The notes under the pieces: generated by a model
Told to the model about the DNA's origin: nothing
What the model saw: only the letters and a program-made list of their open reading frames with translations
Database searches by the model: none
From: Periplaneta americana
Lineage: Eukaryota > Arthropoda > Insecta > Blattodea > Blattidae
Direction of reading: 5' to 3'
Length of the DNA: 64,000 nt
Assembly (NCBI RefSeq): GCF_040183065.1
Contig: NC_091120.1
Span: 178,306,396-178,370,395 of the forward strand
Program-made: the position numbers and the translations under genes
Shown here: in pieces, positions 59,334-64,000 of the stretch
How the letters are laid out: each line of letters starts with the position of its first letter
Numbering within the stretch: position 1 is the first letter of the stretch

Positions 59334-59733
59334 ATAGTTACATCACTGCTTGTTAGTCGTTGCATTCACTTAACTAAAGTCTCTCCAGCGAAAAAATAAA
59401 GTGATGTAAATACAAGCACATGTTCTTGAGATTTTTGTTTGGTTCTTGGACGCATCACATGTTTTCTCCCATAAAACAGCCCTAGAGAAATATTTGCATT
59501 TTATTTTTCTGGCATGCTTTCAAAGATCGTTTTATATAACATAGAACATGTCATAAAATAAGATGAGAACATTTCTCTAGGCATATTTTATGGGAAAAAA
59601 CATGTGATGCGTCCAAGAACCAAACAAAGATCTAAAAAAAATGTGTTTGTATTTACATCACTTTATTTTTCGTTGGTTAGAGTTTAGTTATATGAATGCA
59701 ACGATCAACAAGCTGTGATGTAACTATCAACAT
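59334..59733. mobile_element. 400-bp foldback element
   Basis: Arms of about 150 bp: left gatagttacatcactgcttg and right in reverse complement gatagttacatcacagcttg. Both hold gtttggttcttggacgcatc and acatcacttt-type blocks. Loop about 59491-59584. The target duplication is unclear. Confidence 0.7.
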
Positions 59734-60375
59734 TCACACATCCCCACCACCACTCCCACCCACAAACACACACATTGCATAAAAAAGAGGAACGTTTTTC
59801 TTTGTTTGTTACCGTATGAACAGGTCTACTGATATTGTTAATTTTATATTGTCATGACTATTTTAACGACGGCGGAGTGATACATTCTGGTTTGTATTTG
59901 GTGTTGTACGATTTTTTCACTGAACACAGTATACGTGTTAATATAGTAACCTTCGCATTATAACTTGACACTATTATCTTGAACTGTCAAGTTCGAATTT
60001 CAAATTAATTACAAGGTACAATCAGTAAGTTTCCAGACGACCCTGAATATAGGCAACAACAGGACATAGAAAACGGAGAAGTTATCTAAAACCAGGGAAA
60101 CATCTAGACTCTATACTAAATGCATCACTTGAAAGGCAGACAAGAAGACTAGTCATAAGGCGTAAATGGATAGACTCCTGGAAAAATCGCAATAGGTCCA
60201 CATGTTTGCATAAAATCACAAGCTCAGTTATTAAAGAAAATATGACACTGTTTGACAGACTGACTCGACAGGCATGGAAGCAATTATCTTTAGTAACACG
60301 CATGTGTATGTTTAACGGTACAGTAAATACAAATGTAGGTCGGAAATATATTGATTGCACCTTGTACATCAAGGG

Positions 60376-60460
60376 ATTATCTCTATTGGCCTAGACTTAT
60401 TTTATACCACTTTCAGTTACTGAAAGTGGTATAAAATAAGTCGAGGCCAATAGAGATAAT
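60376..60460. repeat. near-perfect 42-bp-arm hairpin
   Basis: attatctctattggcctaga then cttattttataccactttca pairs with the following bases around a single central base (60418), with one mismatch. 59734-60375 shows no other feature. Confidence 0.85.
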
Positions 60461-60531
60461 TAATACAAAATGCCCACAATCTTTCATCACTAAATCGACT
60501 TCTGCTAGTATATTTTTTATTTTTTTTATTT

Positions 60532-60722
60532 TATTGGGTTATTTTACGACGCTGTATCAACATACAGGTTATTTAGCGTCTGAATGATATGAAGGTGATA
60601 ATGCCGGTGAAATGAGTCCGGGGTCCAGCACCGAAAGTTACCCTGCATTTGCTCGTATTGGGTTGAGGGAAAACCCTGGAAAAAACCTCAACCAGGTAAC
60701 TTTCCCCGACCGGGACGCTAGT
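60532..60722 (-). mobile_element. SINE fragment, 5' truncated
   Basis: Shares the 3' block (acgacgctgtatcaac, ggttatttagcgtc on the plus strand) with 60953-61194 and the cgaaagttaccctgcatttg block with 1319-1500. A/T-rich tail on the low side. Confidence 0.7.
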
Positions 60723-60928
60723 ATATTAGATGTTGATTATGTAAAAGTCAGGAGTTCACCTAAGCTCGCTTAAAAATTAAAAATTACTGTAGATTAACCT
60801 TCAAATCATTCATAACTGACAAAAGTCGATATTTTTAATTGCTTTCAATAGAATTCTTCTGTAGTATTATTACCATTGACTTCAAATCTAAATTAGCCTA
60901 CTTGATATAAACGTAAATAACTTATTAT

Positions 60929-61194
60929 TATTATTATTATTCTTATTATTATTACTTGGTTATTTAACGACGCTGTATCAACTACGAGGTTATTTAGCGT
61001 CGATGGGATTGGTGATAGCGAGATGATATTTGGCGATATGAGGCCGAGGATTCGCCATAGATTACCTGACATTTGCCTTATGGTTGGGGAAAACCCAACC
61101 AGGTAATCAGCCCAAGCGGGAATCGAACCTGCGCCCGAATGCAACTCCGGATCGGCAGGCAAGCGCCTTAGCCTACTGAGCTACGTCGGTGGCT
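60929..61194 (-). mobile_element. full-length tRNA-derived SINE
   Basis: Head on the minus strand from 61194: A box TAGCTCAGTAGGC, B box GGTTCGATTCC; body with ttacctggttgggttttccc; 3' end ggttatttaacgac in reverse orientation; tail (TAA)n at 60929-60952. Confidence 0.85.
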
Positions 61195-61295
61195 TAAATA
61201 ATTTACATTTTACACGAAAATACTAAAACATGTATAAATTAACTCCGCCGCCACTTTTTCAAGAGTATAGGATCTGAAATGGGATTCAATTTTTC

Positions 61296-61474
61296 TACCA
61301 TAAATTCCATTTTGACCCAGATGGGGATCGAAACCGACCCGTCACTGTGAAAGGAGGAGCGGCTAAACACTCAGCTCCAGGTGTCAGGTCTTCGCGGTGA
61401 AAAGCAGAGTGGCTAACTACCTAGCCACAGTTCGATCCCCGTCTGGGTTAAGACGAAATTTGTGGTAGATAAAG
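61296..61474. mobile_element. palindromic element with tRNA-like ends
   Basis: Left taccataaattccattttga cccagatggggatcgaa and right in reverse complement taccacaaatttcgtcttaa cccagacggggatcgaac pair (spaces inserted by me). Each arm has a B-box-like gttcgatccccgtctgggtt or its counterpart. Confidence 0.6.
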
Positions 61475-62845
61475 CAGGTGCTCAAGGTTTTTCTCGGGGT
61501 TCTCCTGTTTCCTCTCACCATTATCATCACGATCATCACGATGTCCTGAGCCAGGAAAGTTGAACATGTTGCATACAATATTCCTAACAAAGATAATTAC
61601 TACAGTTGAATTTTCTGGTACGATACCGTACTCGAATAATCAGGTGTTAGTGCCAACTCCAAGGATCCCTATGGTTGCTTGATCCAAAGAACATTCGTCA
61701 TATGGGATCCCATGAAGTTGATCTCTTTGGGAAGATAGTACGGTGAGTAGTTTCCCATTAGTACTATATCAGCGATAATGATTGTCAATAAGAGGCTAAT
61801 GGTGAAATTATGTCTGAGGAAACAGGAGTGCCGCAAGGAAATGTGTTCCAGCACCGTTTATGGACAAATTTAAATAAAAGGAAAGAATTCAAATAAAATG
61901 AAGAAAGTGAGTGTCAGAGAATTGAAAAACTCTTATTCCTTCTAAAATAAAATATCCTAAAACTCTATACAAGGTTCACTTTCAACTGTATTGAAAATTA
62001 TGCAGTACACTTGCAAAAGGTATGACGATGCCACTTTCAAGCAGTTGAAAATCTCACCAAAGGGTACATCACATCTACACAAACAAACATGATCAGCTTC
62101 AAACACTAAAACACAACTATCTAGGTTAATGTTTCAGTAAAATCTCAAACACTGTCACATCCATATCTTGCCGTTCATGAAAGTTTGAGTCACATGTGCC
62201 AACTCTCATTTTATTAAGAAAAAATGGGGCTGTTTATGAATTACACATCTGAGCTTCACATTCATTGTTCTACAGTGGGAAATCGATTCAAAAAGCAATA
62301 TTAAGTTATGATTGTTCTCAAGCTTTCGCAGTTTAAAATTATGTATAGTGATAGTTGAACATATCACTCGAAATTGTATAGTGTAATTTTACAGATACTA
62401 TTTTGTATATATTAAGAAATTTTAATAAACATATACTTCTTTACCGGATATTACTCTATTCTATGAAGTATAATTATCAATTTAAATTTAGATTTTCACA
62501 TATTAAAAGAATGGTTTGGGAACTGAGACTTCTGCAGTGGCCTTTCAACTTTGAGTTAAAGTATAAGATAGGCTATGCAAAGTTCCGAAAGCAGTAAGTC
62601 TGTCGGTTTCTTATACAGATTAATCTTTAATCGCTAGTAGTTAGTAAGTAGTCCAAAAGCGTCCAATGCTTCATATTTTCACACACGATTTAAAAAGCCA
62701 TAAACCACAACAGAAGGGATGATTGCTCTCCTCTTGAAAGCCAAAATATAGGGAAATTCTTTACACATGCTGCGGACTTTCGAAAATGTATCAAAGTCTT
62801 TCTATATCAGCATCCAACCCATCAGCTACGCAACATCAACAGGCG
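61475..62845. other. no gene seen
   Basis: Open frames at minus 61854-61669 and plus 62403-62597 have no recognisable content. Confidence 0.4.
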
Positions 62846-64000
62846 TTAGGTTTGTGTTGGTAACAATCGGAAAAACAAACGAATGTAAATAATACTTTGT
62901 CATTTAGGTGTTAGTAACAACCGGAAAAACAAACGAATGTAAATAATGCTTTGTCGTTCAGGTGTTAGTAATAATCGGAAAAACAAACGAATGCTTAGTC
63001 TTTAGGTACTGGTAACAACCGGTAAAACAAACAAATGTAAATAATGCTTAATCGTTTAGGTATATACGGGGTGGGCAAAATAAAATTGGCCCTCGAAAAA
63101 TATATATGAAATATATGAATTTATATGTATAAGACTGACTCGGAAATAACCCTGACAATGAAGGAAACCGTGATTTCGATGCATCTTCTGTGATGTTCAT
63201 TAACAAAGGTCAGTCTTAAACAGTCTTATAACTATAAATATATATAAATGTAAATATTACAGATTTTCCGGGCCAGTTTTATTTTTTCCACCCTGTAGTA
63301 ACAACCGGAAAAACAAACGAATGTAAATAATGCTTAGTTGTTCAGGTGTTAGTAACAAGGGGAAAAATAAACGAATGTAAACAATGCTTAGTTGTTCAGG
63401 TGTTAGTAAAAACCGGAAAACAAACTAATGTAAATAATGCTTTGTTGTTCAGGTGTTAGTAAAAACCGGAAAACAAACGAATGTAAATAATGCTTAGTTG
63501 TTCAGGTGTTAGTAAAAACCGGAAAACAAACGAATGTAAATAATGCTTAGTTGTTCAGGTGTTAGTAAAAACCGGAAAACAAACGAATGTAAATAATGCT
63601 TAGTTGTTCAGGTGTTAGTAAAAACCGGAAAACAAACGAATGTAAATAATGCTTAGTTGTTCAGGTGTTAGTAAAAACCGGAAAAACAAACGAATGTAAA
63701 TAATGCTTAGTTGTTCAGGTGTTAGTAACAAGGGGAAAAATAAACGAATGTAAATAATGCTTAGTTGTTCAGGTGTTAGTAACAACCGGAAAAACAAACG
63801 AATGTAAATAATGCTTAGTTGTTCAGGTGTTAGTACAAAGGGGAAAAATAAACAAATATAAATAATGCTTAGTTGTTCAGGTGTTAGTAACAAGGGGAAA
63901 AATAAACAAATGTAAATAATGCTTAGTCGTTTAGGTGTTAGTAACAAGGGGAAAAATAAATGTAAATAATGCTTAGTTGTTCAGGTGTTAGTAAAAACCG
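62846..64000. repeat. 53-54 bp tandem array running off the window
   Basis: Unit gtgttagtaacaaccggaaa, aacaaacgaatgtaaataat, gcttagttgttcag. The landmark gtgttag recurs at 62908, 62962, 63346, 63400, 63453, 63506 and onward. Two unit variants alternate (accggaaaa and aaggggaaaaa). A MITE interrupts it. Confidence 0.9.
63067..63295. mobile_element. 229-bp TA-flanked MITE inside the array
   Basis: Left end CGGGGTGGGCAAAATAAAAT and right end in reverse complement CAGGGTGGAAAAAATAAAAC, TA at 63065-63066 and 63296-63297. It sits at the TA of the array's gtgttagtaac landmark. Confidence 0.75.

Noticed and set aside
60206..60394. Plus-strand 62-codon frame next to the palindrome
   Set aside because: No recognisable family; it ends in the palindrome and has no start or splice support.
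62846..64000. Regular 53-54 bp repeats resembling a CRISPR array
   Set aside because: There are no spacers: the whole unit repeats, and the DNA is animal.
52103..64000. Further upstream slo exons (RCK1, S0-S10)
   Set aside because: I looked on the minus strand for conserved RCK1 and pore segments and found none; the exons are probably beyond the window.

Overview
This 64 kb window is animal (insect) DNA. It carries the 3' half of one large, intron-rich gene on the minus strand, set in sequence dominated by transposable elements and simple repeats. The gene is slowpoke (slo), the pore-forming alpha subunit of the large-conductance Ca2+-activated K+ (BK) channel. I placed nine coding exons by conserved protein sequence, GT/AG splice sites and a continuous reading frame: 52102-51931, 50661-50437, 45363-45180, 40304-40215, 39156-39020, 35879-35767, 32869-32714, 20237-20144 and 15605-15525 (stop at 15527-15525). 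Together they give 416 residues from the linker between the two RCK domains, through the whole RCK2 domain and its calcium bowl, to the C-terminus. The voltage sensor, pore and RCK1 exons must lie beyond position 64000. I found no further slo exon between 52103 and 64000.

The organism is probably a cockroach or a close relative (Blattodea). The reasons are the insect-type slo protein, the very long TE-filled introns, and the repeat families: an RTE/craniofacial-like LINE, tRNA-headed SINEs, mariner, hAT, Tigger/pogo-like and Penelope-like elements. The order-level call rests on my memory of these repeats, not on a search.

Layout by region. Positions 1-15.5 kb, downstream of slo: two Tigger/pogo-like pieces, a TIR element with a DDE transposase remnant, a TTAA-flanked MITE, a 92-bp tandem repeat, a hAT element holding degenerate TTAGG repeats, and a palindromic mariner derivative. 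Intron 8 (15.6-20.1 kb): a LINE 3' end split by a foldback element, then a Tigger-like element holding a Penelope-like GIY-YIG fragment. Intron 7 (20.2-32.7 kb): a 1.2 kb AAT tract, LINE 3' end, a near-intact mariner, a second mariner with a nested transposon, and a TA-flanked element carrying a SINE. Intron 6 (32.9-35.8 kb): a 2.4 kb purine-rich minisatellite, which is a pyrimidine tract in the slo transcript. Intron 5: a LINE split by an 8-bp-TSD insertion, and a MITE 19 bp from a splice donor. Intron 4: almost wholly one hAT-like element. Introns 3 and 2: Tigger-like, hAT, SINE and LINE copies. Positions 52-64 kb, upstream of the first exon seen: mariner, MITEs, a segmental tandem duplication with a MITE in one copy only, foldback elements, SINEs, and a 53-54 bp tandem array running off the end.

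No protein-coding host gene other than slo is supported. Almost every other open frame is a TE remnant or a low-complexity read-through. Insertion boundaries were read by eye from terminal inverted repeats and target-site duplications, so most are good to a few bases.
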